From positions 1 to 48,505 of the forward strand of contig JAKSCC010000229.1 in NCBI GenBank assembly GCA_022360815.1: a stretch of DNA of 48,505 bases. Direction: 5' to 3'. The DNA is from Desulfobacterales bacterium (lineage in GTDB: Bacteria; Desulfobacterota; Desulfobacteria; Desulfobacterales; Desulfolunaceae). Numbering within the stretch: position 1 is the stretch's first letter; the number at the start of each line of letters is the position of its first letter. The notes beneath the pieces were generated by a model, which made no database searches, was not told where the DNA came from, and saw only the letters and a list, made by a program, of their open reading frames with translations. A program made the position numbers and the translations under genes. Positions 8,878 to 17,355 of the stretch are shown here, piece after piece.

Positions 8878-9849
8878 TCAGTCGTTCGCAAGCTCAGAGA
8901 AAAGCGTCACAAGACGGGAATCGAACTGGCTTCCCCCACCCTGCTCAATGGTAGCAAAAGCCTCTTGAGGGGTCAGGGCATGGCGGTAAGACCTTGGGGA
9001 CAGGAGCGCACTGTATGCGTCGGCAATGCCAACAATTCGAGCAGCCAAAGGTATACGGTCTCCTGCAATGCCTTTGGGGTACCCGCTTCCATCAAACCGT
9101 TCATGGTGGCATAAAATGATATCACGGGCCATTTTAAGAAACCCCACCTCCAATGCATCCTCGACCACATCCCCCAAAGCCTTGGCACCCAGAAGCGTAT
9201 GCTCCTGCATCTCTTTTTGCTGGGCCTCACTCAGAGACCCAACCTGAGTGATAATATGTTCTGGAACCTGAAGCATTCCAATATCATGAAGAGGGGCTGC
9301 CAAATAAATATCCTCTACAAAATCATCCCCAACACGCCCTCCAAAGAGCTTTCGCTCCATCACCATCTTTGCCAATTCTTGGGACATATCACGCACCCGC
9401 TCCAGATGCCCATGGGTGCCCGGTTCTCTCCTTTCCGCAAGACGGGCCAAGGCAAACAGGGCCATGTTACTTGCCTCAAGGGACATCACCCGACGTGCCG
9501 ATTGAATGCGCACCGCAAGCTCTGCAGGGTGAAATGGCTTGGACATAAAATCGTCAGCCCCTGCTTCCAGCCCTTCCACCACGCTGGCCGTGCCGCCCCG
9601 GCTGGTGAGCATGATAATGTAGATATAACTCCCCCGTGACCAATCTCGAATCTGGCGACAGAGCTCAAGACCGTCCATGTCCGGCATCTCCCAATCGGTA
9701 ATCACAATACGACACTCCCCATTGTTTTTCAGAAACGAGAGAGCGTCGAGCCCATTGCTAAACACCACGACATCGTACCCCATCTCCTTCAATACTTCTT
9801 TCAGGAGCTCTACAGAGAGTAGTTCGTCATCAACGACCATTATCTTCAT
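8878..9849 (-). CDS. Response regulator with HD-GYP domain (c-di-GMP phosphodiesterase)
   Basis: The protein is 323 residues. The N-terminal receiver domain has acidic pair DD7-8, phosphoacceptor Asp52 in VITDWEMPDMDG and Lys104 in SKPF. An HD-GYP domain covers about 130-320, with metal-binding HD188-189 (LHDIGM), the full signature HHERFDGSGYP at 248-258 and GIADAYSAL. HD-GYP enzymes hydrolyse c-di-GMP to pGpG or GMP, so this is a predicted phosphorylation-controlled phosphodiesterase. It is convergent with the hybrid kinase (17 bases between stops), and the kinase ends in an HPt domain needing a receiver. Pairing is inferred; the catalytic motifs are seen. No terminator is visible between the two genes. 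Confidence 0.94.
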   Translation of the reverse strand: MKIMVVDDELLSVELLKEVLKEMGYDVVVFSNGLDALSFLKNNGECRIVITDWEMPDMDGLELCRQIRDWSRGSYIYIIMLTSRGGTASVVEGLEAGADDFMSKPFHPAELAVRIQSARRVMSLEASNMALFALARLAERREPGTHGHLERVRDMSQELAKMVMERKLFGGRVGDDFVEDIYLAAPLHDIGMLQVPEHIITQVGSLSEAQQKEMQEHTLLGAKALGDVVEDALEVGFLKMARDIILCHHERFDGSGYPKGIAGDRIPLAARIVGIADAYSALLSPRSYRHALTPQEAFATIEQGGGSQFDSRLVTLFSELAND

Positions 9850-9981
9850 GGCAATCTCTTTGAATAATCTTTGAGAGGGAATAGACCCATTGGGGTTGGG
9901 TTGATTTTACGGACAAAAGGTAGGTTGCCCGGCAGGCCACAAAAGCACGACACGACCAGACTTTGCTTTGATTCTTACACA

Positions 9982-10177
9982 TTACCACAGGCTACCCTGC
10001 AAAAACAGCTTTAAGTCGCCGTCTCCAGCGGTCCACCAAAAGCAAAAGAAAGTCCATGCCCATGCCTGGCTTTCGCAATATTCGGTTTCGATGCTTGCAC
10101 CCTCACAAATCACAATCTCGACCCATTTTGTTCGTTTTCGAACTTTTACAAAAGAACCGTTTCCATTTGCCACGTCT
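9982..10177 (-). CDS. Possible small protein of about 64 residues, unrecognised
   Basis: A minus-strand frame can start at the GTG at 10175-10177 with AGGAAG a few bases upstream. It encodes a peptide rich in aromatics near its end (WAWTFFCFWW) after a basic middle part (FVKVRKRTKWVEIVICEG). Codon choice looks plausible for the genome. No family is recognised. It would lie upstream of the HD-GYP gene on the same strand, about 130 bases away. It overlaps the likely pyk promoter, which argues against it. Confidence 0.22.
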
Positions 10178-10188
10178 TCCTGTAGAAT
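10160..10188 (+). promoter_or_regulatory. Candidate sigma70-type promoter of pyk
   Basis: TTTCCA (10160-10165, 4 of 6) and TAGAAT (10183-10188, 5 of 6) are spaced by 17 bases. This would give a leader of about 125 bases before the pyk start. Confidence 0.4.
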
Positions 10189-10320
10189 TTGAAAAATTAA
10201 CAAAAAATCGTATGGATCATCCCCTGAAACCGGGAAAAAGGAGTGTGAGTTTCCGAACCTTCTTCTTTTTCACCTCCGAACATACGGCGCCATCACCATC
10301 AAGCAACAAGGCGGGTCAAC

Positions 10321-11733
10321 GTGGAAAAAAAAACAAAAATTGTAGCAACCATATCCAATCTCAAATGCGATATTCCTTTTCTCACAGAGCTTTATCAGGC
10401 CGGTATGAACGTGGTGCGCCTGAACACCGCACATATGACAACCGATGACGCCCTTGAGGTGATCCACAACGTCCGCTCTGTCTCTGAAAAACTGGCCATT
10501 ATGATCGACACCAAAGGCCCTGAAATCCGCACTGTAGCCATGGATGAAGCGATGGTAGTCAAAGAGGGGGACGCCATTGATGTAAAAGGTGATGCAGCAG
10601 GCCAGTGTGCACCAGGCCTCCTCTGCGTCTCCTACAGCGGCATTGCCGACGATGTTCCCGTAGGGAGCCACTTGCTCATTGATGATGGCGATATTTCCCT
10701 TGCCGTCACCGGCAAAGAGGGTGGCCTGCTCCACTGTGTGGTGGAAAATGATGGAGCCATCAAAGGACGCAAAAGCATCAACATCCCTGATGTCACGATC
10801 AACCTGCCAGCCCTCACCGAAAAGGATATTGCGTTTGTTAAATTTTCTGCCGAGCAGGATGTGGACTTCATCGCCCACTCTTTTGTAAGAAAACGGGAAG
10901 ACGTTTTAGAGGTTCAGGCCATCTTGGATGCCATGGGCAGCGATGTGAAGATCATCGCAAAGATTGAAAACCAAGAAGGCCTCGACAATATTGATGAAAT
11001 CCTCGACCACGCCTTCGGTGCCATGATTGCGCGAGGCGATCTGGCCATTGAGATCCCAGCCGAGCGCATTCCCCTGATCCAAAAGAGCCTTGTAAAAAAG
11101 TGTGTGGAACGCCGAAAACCTGTCATCATCGCCACGCAGATGCTTCACTCCATGATCCATGCACCGCGTCCCACAAGGGCCGAAGTCTCCGATGTGGGCA
11201 ACGCCTGTCTTGACGGAACCGATGCCATCATGCTCTCTGGAGAAACAGCCAACGGCAAATACCCTGTGGAAGCCGTCAAAACCATGACCCGCATCGCCAT
11301 GGAGATCGAGGCAAGCCGCAGCACGTTCAACGACACCCCCTACACCCTTGAAAACAAAATCACCGACTACCTCACCAAAGCGGCTGCCAAAGCAGCGCTT
11401 CGCCTGCCCACCAAAGCACTTATTGCTGACACCCTTACCGGACGGACCGTTCGAGGTCTCGCCGCCTACCGCGGTGAAAATCCCATCTACGCTCAGTGCT
11501 ACAGCAAACGTGTCATGCGGGAGTTGGCCCTCTCTTTTGGTGTTCACTGCGACTATATGAAGCTCAACCCCACCTCAAACGAGTTTCTCCATGGCTCCCT
11601 TACTCGGCTCATGGGTGAAGGCTTTTTCACCCAAGAAGACCTTATCGTGGTTTTGGCTGGTAATTTCGGGGCTGCAAACGGGGCCTCGTTTATAGAGATC
11701 AGCACAGCCAAAAACCTCTTAACCCGGTCCTAA
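10321..11733 (+). CDS. pyk: Pyruvate kinase
   Basis: The enzyme makes pyruvate and ATP from phosphoenolpyruvate and ADP in the cytoplasm. The 470-residue protein has a GTG start. The catalytic barrel shows TKIVATIS, DTKGPEIRT, INLPALTEKD, IIAKIENQEGL (catalytic Lys), the MIARGDLAIEIP motif and ATQMLHSMI...PTRAEVSDVGNACLDGTDAIMLSGETANGKYP; the C-terminal domain is complete. The usual N-terminal TIGPAS and RLNFSHG are replaced by ISNLKCD and RLNTAH, a variant I associate with Bacteroidetes-type pyruvate kinases. It stands alone, between its own candidate promoter and a hairpin terminator, and is convergent with the methyltransferase gene. Confidence 0.95.
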   Translation: MEKKTKIVATISNLKCDIPFLTELYQAGMNVVRLNTAHMTTDDALEVIHNVRSVSEKLAIMIDTKGPEIRTVAMDEAMVVKEGDAIDVKGDAAGQCAPGLLCVSYSGIADDVPVGSHLLIDDGDISLAVTGKEGGLLHCVVENDGAIKGRKSINIPDVTINLPALTEKDIAFVKFSAEQDVDFIAHSFVRKREDVLEVQAILDAMGSDVKIIAKIENQEGLDNIDEILDHAFGAMIARGDLAIEIPAERIPLIQKSLVKKCVERRKPVIIATQMLHSMIHAPRPTRAEVSDVGNACLDGTDAIMLSGETANGKYPVEAVKTMTRIAMEIEASRSTFNDTPYTLENKITDYLTKAAAKAALRLPTKALIADTLTGRTVRGLAAYRGENPIYAQCYSKRVMRELALSFGVHCDYMKLNPTSNEFLHGSLTRLMGEGFFTQEDLIVVLAGNFGAANGASFIEISTAKNLLTRS

Positions 11734-11781
11734 CTCATAATGGCACTCAAAACGAGTGCCTATTCGAGTCAAACACACCCA

Positions 11782-11821
11782 CGCCCGGCTTTCTCAACAA
11801 CATCCAGCCGGGCGTTATCTT
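11782..11821 (+). terminator. Terminator after pyk (second of two hairpins)
   Basis: The 9-bp inverted repeat CGCCCGGCT/AGCCGGGCG is followed by TTATCTTT. A shorter hairpin GGCACTC/GAGTGCC lies just upstream at 11742-11760. Both separate pyk from the convergent methyltransferase gene. Confidence 0.65.
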
Positions 11822-11840
11822 TGGCCACGTCTCCCCCGAC

Positions 11841-12464
11841 TCAACGCCCACCTTTTAACTGAAATAGGTAGCCCAGCCATGTATCTTTGCTGCCACGTGC
11901 CGAAGGAGAACGCGTCATGGAGAGAAGTGCAAGACCTGCATCACGTGCCACCTTCTTAAAATCTGCGTCCTGCCAGTAATAAAAGCGCCGGTGGTCTGCA
12001 TCACAAAAGGTCCCCACGCCTTCTTTCACTGAAACATAGAGTACCCCGTCTTCCGAAAGCGCCCGGGCCAAAGCCTGTAAAATCGAAGGCACGGCACCCC
12101 TGGAAAGATGAACCAGCACCCCGGAAACAAGAATTCCCTGCCAGCACTTCTGCAGAAGTGCTGTGGTCAGTAGATCCCCAAGGGTTACCGGGCACCCTGA
12201 ATACTCTTGAGCCAGCCGGGCCAATTTTGAAGAGAGTTCCAGCCCTTGAGGATGATGCCCTCTCTTTTTCAGCCACAGCATATCTCGCCCTGATCCGCAC
12301 CCCACATCCAAAACATGGGCACCCAATGGAAGAGCCCTTTCAAAATCGAAAAGAAATGAAGAAGGGTCTATGCCACGTGTGGCACGAAAAAAGAGATCGC
12401 CTTTTAATTCATAATAAGCTCGGGTTTTCTCATCTGTACTTCTCTTTCCAGCACACACTTTCAT
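11841..12464 (-). CDS. Class I SAM-dependent methyltransferase
   Basis: The protein is 207 residues from the ATG at 12462-12464 (GAGG nine bases upstream); an upstream in-frame start at 12551 adds 29 residues unlike the family. The Rossmann core shows motif I VLDVGCGSGRD (about 50-60), an acidic residue ending strand 2 (QGLELS), and LVSGVLVHLSRGAVPSILQALARAL followed by LYVSVKEG, typical of the methyltransferase-11/25 group. The substrate is unknown. The gene is convergent with pyk and divergent from the FN3/barrel gene; nothing in the context fixes a role. Confidence 0.85.
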   Translation of the reverse strand: MKVCAGKRSTDEKTRAYYELKGDLFFRATRGIDPSSFLFDFERALPLGAHVLDVGCGSGRDMLWLKKRGHHPQGLELSSKLARLAQEYSGCPVTLGDLLTTALLQKCWQGILVSGVLVHLSRGAVPSILQALARALSEDGVLYVSVKEGVGTFCDADHRRFYYWQDADFKKVARDAGLALLSMTRSPSARGSKDTWLGYLFQLKGGR

Positions 12465-12673
12465 AGTGTGAAATCCTCTATCTTTTAGAATCAAACAAAA
12501 GTTGAACTCCCGCCAGAGCCGTAAAGGCGAATAATCGTTATGAAATAACATCCCTTTCGTTTAAGTGGCATGTACCAGAGTATGGACACTCAGGCACAGA
12601 CCGAGTAAACTTATAAAGATCAGGCCTTATCCCCCCATCAACACCCACGTGAGGTGTATCAGGAGACCCGACT

Positions 12674-14434
12674 ATGAATCGCTTACGATTATTGCTTGCT
12701 TCACTGCTCTTTTTAACCCTGTATGCCCCCACCACAGCACTGGCTCGTCCCGCACAAATCCAAACAATAACCCTTACACCCAGCTCAACCCACATCACCA
12801 TTACCTGGAACGCGGTTGAAAATGCCGTCGGCTACAACATTTACTGGGGCGAAAGCAGCTCCGATGTCTCCGCCCGCACCAATCCCATCCAGAGAACCAA
12901 TGGCGACGTGGGGCTGGACCTTAATCCATCTGCCGGTGACGAGGCGAGTTATGATTTGGAGAATCTCACTCAAAACACCACCTATTACATCGGCCTCACC
13001 GCCTATGACACAGAGGATGAAGGTATCCTCTCAAGCATCAAAAGCACCACCACATCAGGGAGCTCCACCCCTGCAAAACCCATCAACCTCACGTCCACGG
13101 CCCGCACCCAAACCAGTGTCTCTCTCTCGTGGGAAAAAGGCTCTTCGGTGGAAGTAAAAACCTACGATGTCACCGTTCAAGTGAACAGCAACATAGCAGA
13201 CCCAACCGCATGGGACTCCACCAGTCTTTCAAACACTGAAAATCCACCCGATCTGACCGCCGCCACCACCACCATCAGCGGGCTCACCGCAAACACCCGT
13301 TACCGGTTTCAGGTTCAGGCAACCAACGATGAGGGGGAATCTCCTTCATCCGATCCGCTCATTGTGGACACCTATGCAACAGGCCAAAATTATGATACTT
13401 TGCCGCCCTTTCCCCCCACCATCACTTCAGCCAAACTTTTGGACAACCTTCAGGTTCGCCTCACCCTTGGCAATGAAAACAGCGGCATGCAGGATCTCAA
13501 TAAATACCGCGTCTCTTACGGCACCGCAGCCAACCAGCTTAACGATGCCATCGACTTTAACCCAAGCGGCAACCTGATTCTCTCGGGCCTTCAAGAAAAC
13601 ACAACCCACTATTTTGCTGTCACCGCTCTGGATAATCGCGCCACCGATCCCAACACCTCGGCCCAATCGCAAGCAACCTCCATCTATGTTGAAAAGATCA
13701 CAGGCCTGTTGGATGATAGTCAGATAGAGGGAGGCTGTTTCATCACAAGTGCCCAGAAAAAAACTCACAGCAGCTTCTGGCTTCTCCTTCCAGCTCTTCT
13801 CTTGCTTCTCCTCCTTGCTCACAGACGAACGCGCTTCATCTTGCCAGCTTTCCTGATTCTCTTGCTACCAAACATCAGCCAGGCTCTGGAAGAGCCCCTG
13901 CATGACAACCTTGTCTACCTTAAAGGCAGCTTCCTTTTTCCCTCAGATGATCTTCACGAAGAGATTTACGATGGCAACGAAGCCGCGTTTATCCTGGGGT
14001 ATCAGCGGCATCTGTTCTGGGGCATTCACTTGGGATTGGAGGCTGGGTATGTGGAAAAGGATGGGAAAAAGAGAACCGCAACAGGGAGCGAAAGCGGTGA
14101 AGAGGTCTCACTCACGCTGGTTCCAACCTCTGCAAGCCTCATACTCGATATCCCTGTCACTTCTGAAGTCACCCTCTTTGCCGGAGGTGGAGTAGACTAT
14201 TGGTACTACAAAGAAAAGAGCGACAGCAAAACCATCGATGCCAAAGACAACGACTACGGCGTTGGTGGCTACCACGGACGCTTTGGCATAAAGGTCCTCA
14301 CCGTGGACCCCAACTTCTATCACAGGATGGGCGTTCTTTTTGAGGGGGTTTACTCTGTCATCGACCGATTCGGAGACAATGACTTAGACCTTGGGGGCTG
14401 GTCTGCAAACGTCGGACTCTTTTGCACCTACTGA
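12674..14434 (+). CDS. Fibronectin type III protein with internal sorting-signal-like segment fused to an outer-membrane barrel
   Basis: The product is a 586-residue exported protein behind an AGGAG site. A signal peptide (about 1-25) is followed by FN3-like domains at about 26-130, 133-235 and 245-340 (recurring ITWNAVENAVGYNIYW, NTTYYIGLTAYD and NTRYRFQVQATN patterns). Then comes GGCFITSA (353-360, Cys355), a hydrophobic stretch (368-381) and the basic RRTR (384-387). This is the layout of a C-terminal sorting signal, but it is internal here. A second hydrophobic segment ending in ISQALEE (about 388-406) looks like a signal peptide. The last 180 residues resemble a small outer-membrane beta-barrel. 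The frame is continuous. It may be processed into two proteins. Function unknown. Confidence 0.72.
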   Translation: MNRLRLLLASLLFLTLYAPTTALARPAQIQTITLTPSSTHITITWNAVENAVGYNIYWGESSSDVSARTNPIQRTNGDVGLDLNPSAGDEASYDLENLTQNTTYYIGLTAYDTEDEGILSSIKSTTTSGSSTPAKPINLTSTARTQTSVSLSWEKGSSVEVKTYDVTVQVNSNIADPTAWDSTSLSNTENPPDLTAATTTISGLTANTRYRFQVQATNDEGESPSSDPLIVDTYATGQNYDTLPPFPPTITSAKLLDNLQVRLTLGNENSGMQDLNKYRVSYGTAANQLNDAIDFNPSGNLILSGLQENTTHYFAVTALDNRATDPNTSAQSQATSIYVEKITGLLDDSQIEGGCFITSAQKKTHSSFWLLLPALLLLLLLAHRRTRFILPAFLILLLPNISQALEEPLHDNLVYLKGSFLFPSDDLHEEIYDGNEAAFILGYQRHLFWGIHLGLEAGYVEKDGKKRTATGSESGEEVSLTLVPTSASLILDIPVTSEVTLFAGGGVDYWYYKEKSDSKTIDAKDNDYGVGGYHGRFGIKVLTVDPNFYHRMGVLFEGVYSVIDRFGDNDLDLGGWSANVGLFCTY

Positions 14435-14454
14435 TGCGACTTCGTTGCATCTTA

Positions 14455-14490
14455 CAAAAAAGCCGCCCTTGTGCACTGACGCGGGCGGCT
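14455..14490 (-). terminator. Terminator after fdhD
   Basis: The 8-bp stem AGCCGCCC/GGGCGGCT is followed on the minus strand by six T. It ends the plsC-fdhD transcript and separates it from the convergent FN3/barrel gene. Confidence 0.85.
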
Positions 14491-14543
14491 GAATTGCATC
14501 GAATCGTTGCTGATCAAAGAGAGATTCTCTGCCTACCCTATTA

Positions 14544-15335
14544 TCAGGATACCCGTTCCGGATGGGTGTAGAGAAAAACCCCCTCTTTGCGGGATAGAGA
14601 GCAGAGGGTAATCCCCAGCCCATCGGCCAGCTCTGCAGCCAAAGCGGTAGGACGTGAGATCGCCGCTATGACCCCTATACCGGCCCGAGCCGCCTTCTGG
14701 ACCATCTCGTAGCTGATGCGCGATGAGAGCACCAAAAACGAAGCTGTCCCAAGGATCCCTCTCAAAAAAAGGGTCCCCACGGCTTTGTCCAGGGCATTGT
14801 GCCGGCCCACATCTTCACACACAGCAAGAAGCTCACCATCAGAAGCATGAAGGGCCGCAGCATGGCACGCTCGAGTAGCCTCCCTTAGGGGTTGGTGTCC
14901 TGCCAAGGCCCCAAGGGCCCGTGAGACCACTTCAAAGGAGACCACGGCCTTTTCCGGGCGAGTCACCGCCTGGCGCAAATCTGAAATCAACTCTTTTCCG
15001 CAGATCCCACAGCTGGTTTGACTGATAAATCCACGACGATCCAAAATTTCTGGAACCATTGCACTACGCTCCGGGGTCAAGGTCACCGTCACCACATTGA
15101 CATCCTCATCGCAAAAGGCCAGTGTCCCAAAGTCGTCCTTGGTGTCCACAATCCCTTCACCCAAGCAAAACCCCGCCACATGAGCGATCTCTTCGCCCGG
15201 GGTTCTCATCACCACGGTGTACGGATTTCCCTGCACACGGATAGAAAGGGGCTCTTCGGCCAGAAGCATCTGGTAATCCTGGCTCTTTCCCTGAGACGTC
15301 TGGTGCACCACAGGGTATTTCCGGTACGCTTTCAT
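14544..15335 (-). CDS. fdhD: Formate dehydrogenase accessory sulfurtransferase FdhD
   Basis: FdhD moves sulfur from a cysteine desulfurase (IscS) to the molybdenum or tungsten cofactor of formate dehydrogenase; without it the dehydrogenase is inactive. The 263-residue protein has EEPLSIRVQGNPYTVVMRTPGEE, the FCLGEGIV motif, the essential SCGICGKE (CxxC at about 109-112) and CEDVGRHNALDKAVG. The length is normal. No formate dehydrogenase structural gene is in the window. It starts 44 bases after plsC on the same strand and shares its transcript. The ribosome binding site is weak (AAAGGG). Confidence 0.95.
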   Translation of the reverse strand: MKAYRKYPVVHQTSQGKSQDYQMLLAEEPLSIRVQGNPYTVVMRTPGEEIAHVAGFCLGEGIVDTKDDFGTLAFCDEDVNVVTVTLTPERSAMVPEILDRRGFISQTSCGICGKELISDLRQAVTRPEKAVVSFEVVSRALGALAGHQPLREATRACHAAALHASDGELLAVCEDVGRHNALDKAVGTLFLRGILGTASFLVLSSRISYEMVQKAARAGIGVIAAISRPTALAAELADGLGITLCSLSRKEGVFLYTHPERVS

Positions 15336-15379
15336 AAAACCCTTTGTTGATATTCAAACGAATCGCCAGGTGGAAAAGA

Positions 15380-16189
15380 TCAGGAAGGGGCTCCGTGCTG
15401 AATACTTTCGGTGCCCCTCTGCTTCACAGAGCCCTCGGAAAAACGAGTCTCCGATACCTGCATGTGCTCATCCACCTTCTCACCAATACGTTGCCGCACC
15501 ATTTCGGCGGTCTCCTCCACAGAAAGATGCGCATAGGCTTCGTAAGGGATGGGCTCCTGTATGTCAATGCGAAGCTGATGCTTTCCGTGAAAATTCAGGC
15601 TGTACTTGGGAAGTGCCTTTCGCGTGCCGTTGATGGCAATGGGCAGAATGGGAAGTTTCAGTTTATGGGCCAGGATAAAGGCACCGGGTTTGAAGGGACG
15701 CAGGTGCCCATCAAAAGAGCGGGTTCCCTCAGGGAAAAAGTAGACGGAAGAACCGGATCGAAGCGTCTTTTCACAGGCATCCATCATCTCTTCAATGCTC
15801 TTTTTATCCCCTCTTTTTAACCGGATATATTTGTTGAGCACCATATTCCAACCGATAAAAGGCAAGCGAAACACCTCGGTTTTGGAGACCCATTTAAAGG
15901 GGAAAAAGAGGGTAAAGGCTGAAAGGATATCGAGCTGAGACTGGTGGTTGGAAACCACCATATAGGTCTTTTTCCAGTCGACATTTTCACGTCCCGAAGA
16001 TGCGATACGCCAAGCGGGCATGGTCCATATATAAATGGAAGCCCAAAAACACGAATAGAGGTGCAAAACGACCAAACGTTTGTCAAAGGGACGGGTCACC
16101 ACCCAAATGAGAAGAGCGATCACATAAAAAATGGCACAGGTAATCCCGATGTAGCTCAGAAAAAGAACGGAAATGATGCGGTTCAGCAT
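15380..16189 (-). CDS. plsC: 1-acyl-sn-glycerol-3-phosphate acyltransferase (PlsC family)
   Basis: This is a membrane enzyme that acylates lysophosphatidic acid at position 2 to give phosphatidic acid. The 269-residue protein has hydrophobic N-terminal segments (about 5-32), the catalytic NHQSQLD (NHx4D block I), block II around KWVSKTEVFRLPFIGW, block III YFFPEGTRS, and block IV LPILPIAINGT. The tail (last 30 residues) is polar and variable. It is upstream of fdhD on the same strand. The exact acyl acceptor is assumed from the family. Confidence 0.9.
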   Translation of the reverse strand: MLNRIISVLFLSYIGITCAIFYVIALLIWVVTRPFDKRLVVLHLYSCFWASIYIWTMPAWRIASSGRENVDWKKTYMVVSNHQSQLDILSAFTLFFPFKWVSKTEVFRLPFIGWNMVLNKYIRLKRGDKKSIEEMMDACEKTLRSGSSVYFFPEGTRSFDGHLRPFKPGAFILAHKLKLPILPIAINGTRKALPKYSLNFHGKHQLRIDIQEPIPYEAYAHLSVEETAEMVRQRIGEKVDEHMQVSETRFSEGSVKQRGTESIQHGAPS

Positions 16190-16491
16190 GGTTTATCGGC
16201 CCCTTTCTCTTGTTATTCTAAGTGAAACCATCATTCTACTTTTTACATAAAGCCCCATTGAATTCAAGACTGGATCATGGAATGGAGTTTCCTGGAAAGT
16301 CTCCTTCATGATAAGAAGGATCTGTTTGTGACGGTCACCCTCCCGGCCCCTTTAATGCGGGAGAAGTGCGTCCAACTTGAAAGGTTCCCCATGGGCACTC
16401 ACCCATGGTTTATATCATCATAGACTAGTAAATTTCTTGATGCAAGCCCTGCCAGCAAAGGCGATATTCCTGCATCATTACAGGAGGAATC
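16190..16491 (+). ncRNA. Hairpin-rich intergenic region before rbgA: possible small RNA or structured leader
   Basis: Three inverted repeats lie in a row. The first (16275-16311) pairs TCATGgAAtGGAG with CTCCTTCATGA. The second (16340-16363) is CTCCCG...CGGGAG. The third (16388-16408) is CCATGGG CACTCA CCCATGG followed by TTTATAT, which looks like a terminator. The structure could also be read on the minus strand as a leader of plsC. No known RNA family was recognised. No conventional promoter stands out. Confidence 0.35.
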
Positions 16492-17355
16492 ATGGCGGTT
16501 CAATGGTATCCCGGCCATATGAAAAAGGCAAATGACGAAATCCGCGAAGCCCTCAAAAAAGTGGATGTGGTCATTGAAGTGTTGGACGCCCGCATTCCTG
16601 TCTCCAGCTCCAACCCCATGCTCAAAAAACTACGTGGCGCAAAACCGTGTGTTAAAGTCCTCAACAAAAAAGACCTTGCCGACCCCGAGGTCACTTGTCG
16701 ATGGATCGAGGCAATGGAACAAGAGGAGAACGTTCGGGCTGTGGCCATTGAGGCCCTCAAGAAAAAAGAGGTGGTCCGAGTCAAACAATTGGCCATGGGA
16801 CTGGCTCCAAACAACTTGAAACGCGGAGTACGCGCCCTTGTGGTCGGTATTCCCAATGTGGGCAAATCCACTTTCATCAACACCCTTGCCGGCCGTAAAG
16901 TTGCAAAAACAGGGGATGAACCAGCCGTCACCAAGCACCAGCAGCAGGTGCGTATTGACGGGGGCCCCAAGGGATTTGATATCGCCGATACCCCGGGTGT
17001 GCTCTGGCCCAACCTGGCCGACCATCGCGGTGGCATTCGCCTGGGAGCCACTGGTGCGGTGCGCGATACGGCCCTCGACTATCTGGAGGTAGCCCCTTTG
17101 GCTGTGGTGGATCTTCTCACCCACTACCGTGAGCTTCTGGTAACACGCTACAAACTGAAAGTGGTTCCCGAAGTGGGGCTCGAACTTTTGGCTGAAATCG
17201 GCAAAAAGAGAGGCTGCCTGCGAAAAGGCGGTATAGTCGATCTTCACAAGGCTGCAGAGATCGTCTGCAAGGAGATCAAAGCCGGTGATCTGGGACGCAT
17301 TTCACTGGACTGGCCCGAAGACTACCCTGAGGAGGAATCTCCCTCCACTATTTAG
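16492..17355 (+). CDS. rbgA: Ribosome biogenesis GTPase YlqF/RbgA
   Basis: This circularly permuted GTPase helps mature the 50S ribosomal subunit. The 287-residue protein has the order G4-G5-G1-G2-G3: NKKD at 58-61, then the P-loop GIPNVGKST at 119-127, and DTPG at 166-169. The N-terminus WYPGHMKKA and the conserved VIEVLDARIPVSSSNP are diagnostic. The C-terminal ANTAR-like helical part is present (LLAEIGKKRGCLRKGG...DLHKAAE). A strong AGGAGG site precedes the ATG. The gene follows a hairpin-rich region that may regulate it and is followed by a separately promoted PilZ gene. Confidence 0.95.
   Translation: MAVQWYPGHMKKANDEIREALKKVDVVIEVLDARIPVSSSNPMLKKLRGAKPCVKVLNKKDLADPEVTCRWIEAMEQEENVRAVAIEALKKKEVVRVKQLAMGLAPNNLKRGVRALVVGIPNVGKSTFINTLAGRKVAKTGDEPAVTKHQQQVRIDGGPKGFDIADTPGVLWPNLADHRGGIRLGATGAVRDTALDYLEVAPLAVVDLLTHYRELLVTRYKLKVVPEVGLELLAEIGKKRGCLRKGGIVDLHKAAEIVCKEIKAGDLGRISLDWPEDYPEEESPSTI

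Larger units (their letters stand above)
9850..10320. other. Intergenic region between the HD-GYP gene and pyk
   Basis: About 470 bases divide the divergent genes. The pyk promoter candidate at 10160-10188 lies here. On the minus strand a frame ending at 9982 could encode a small protein (see separate entry). No other structure was recognised. Confidence 0.4.
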
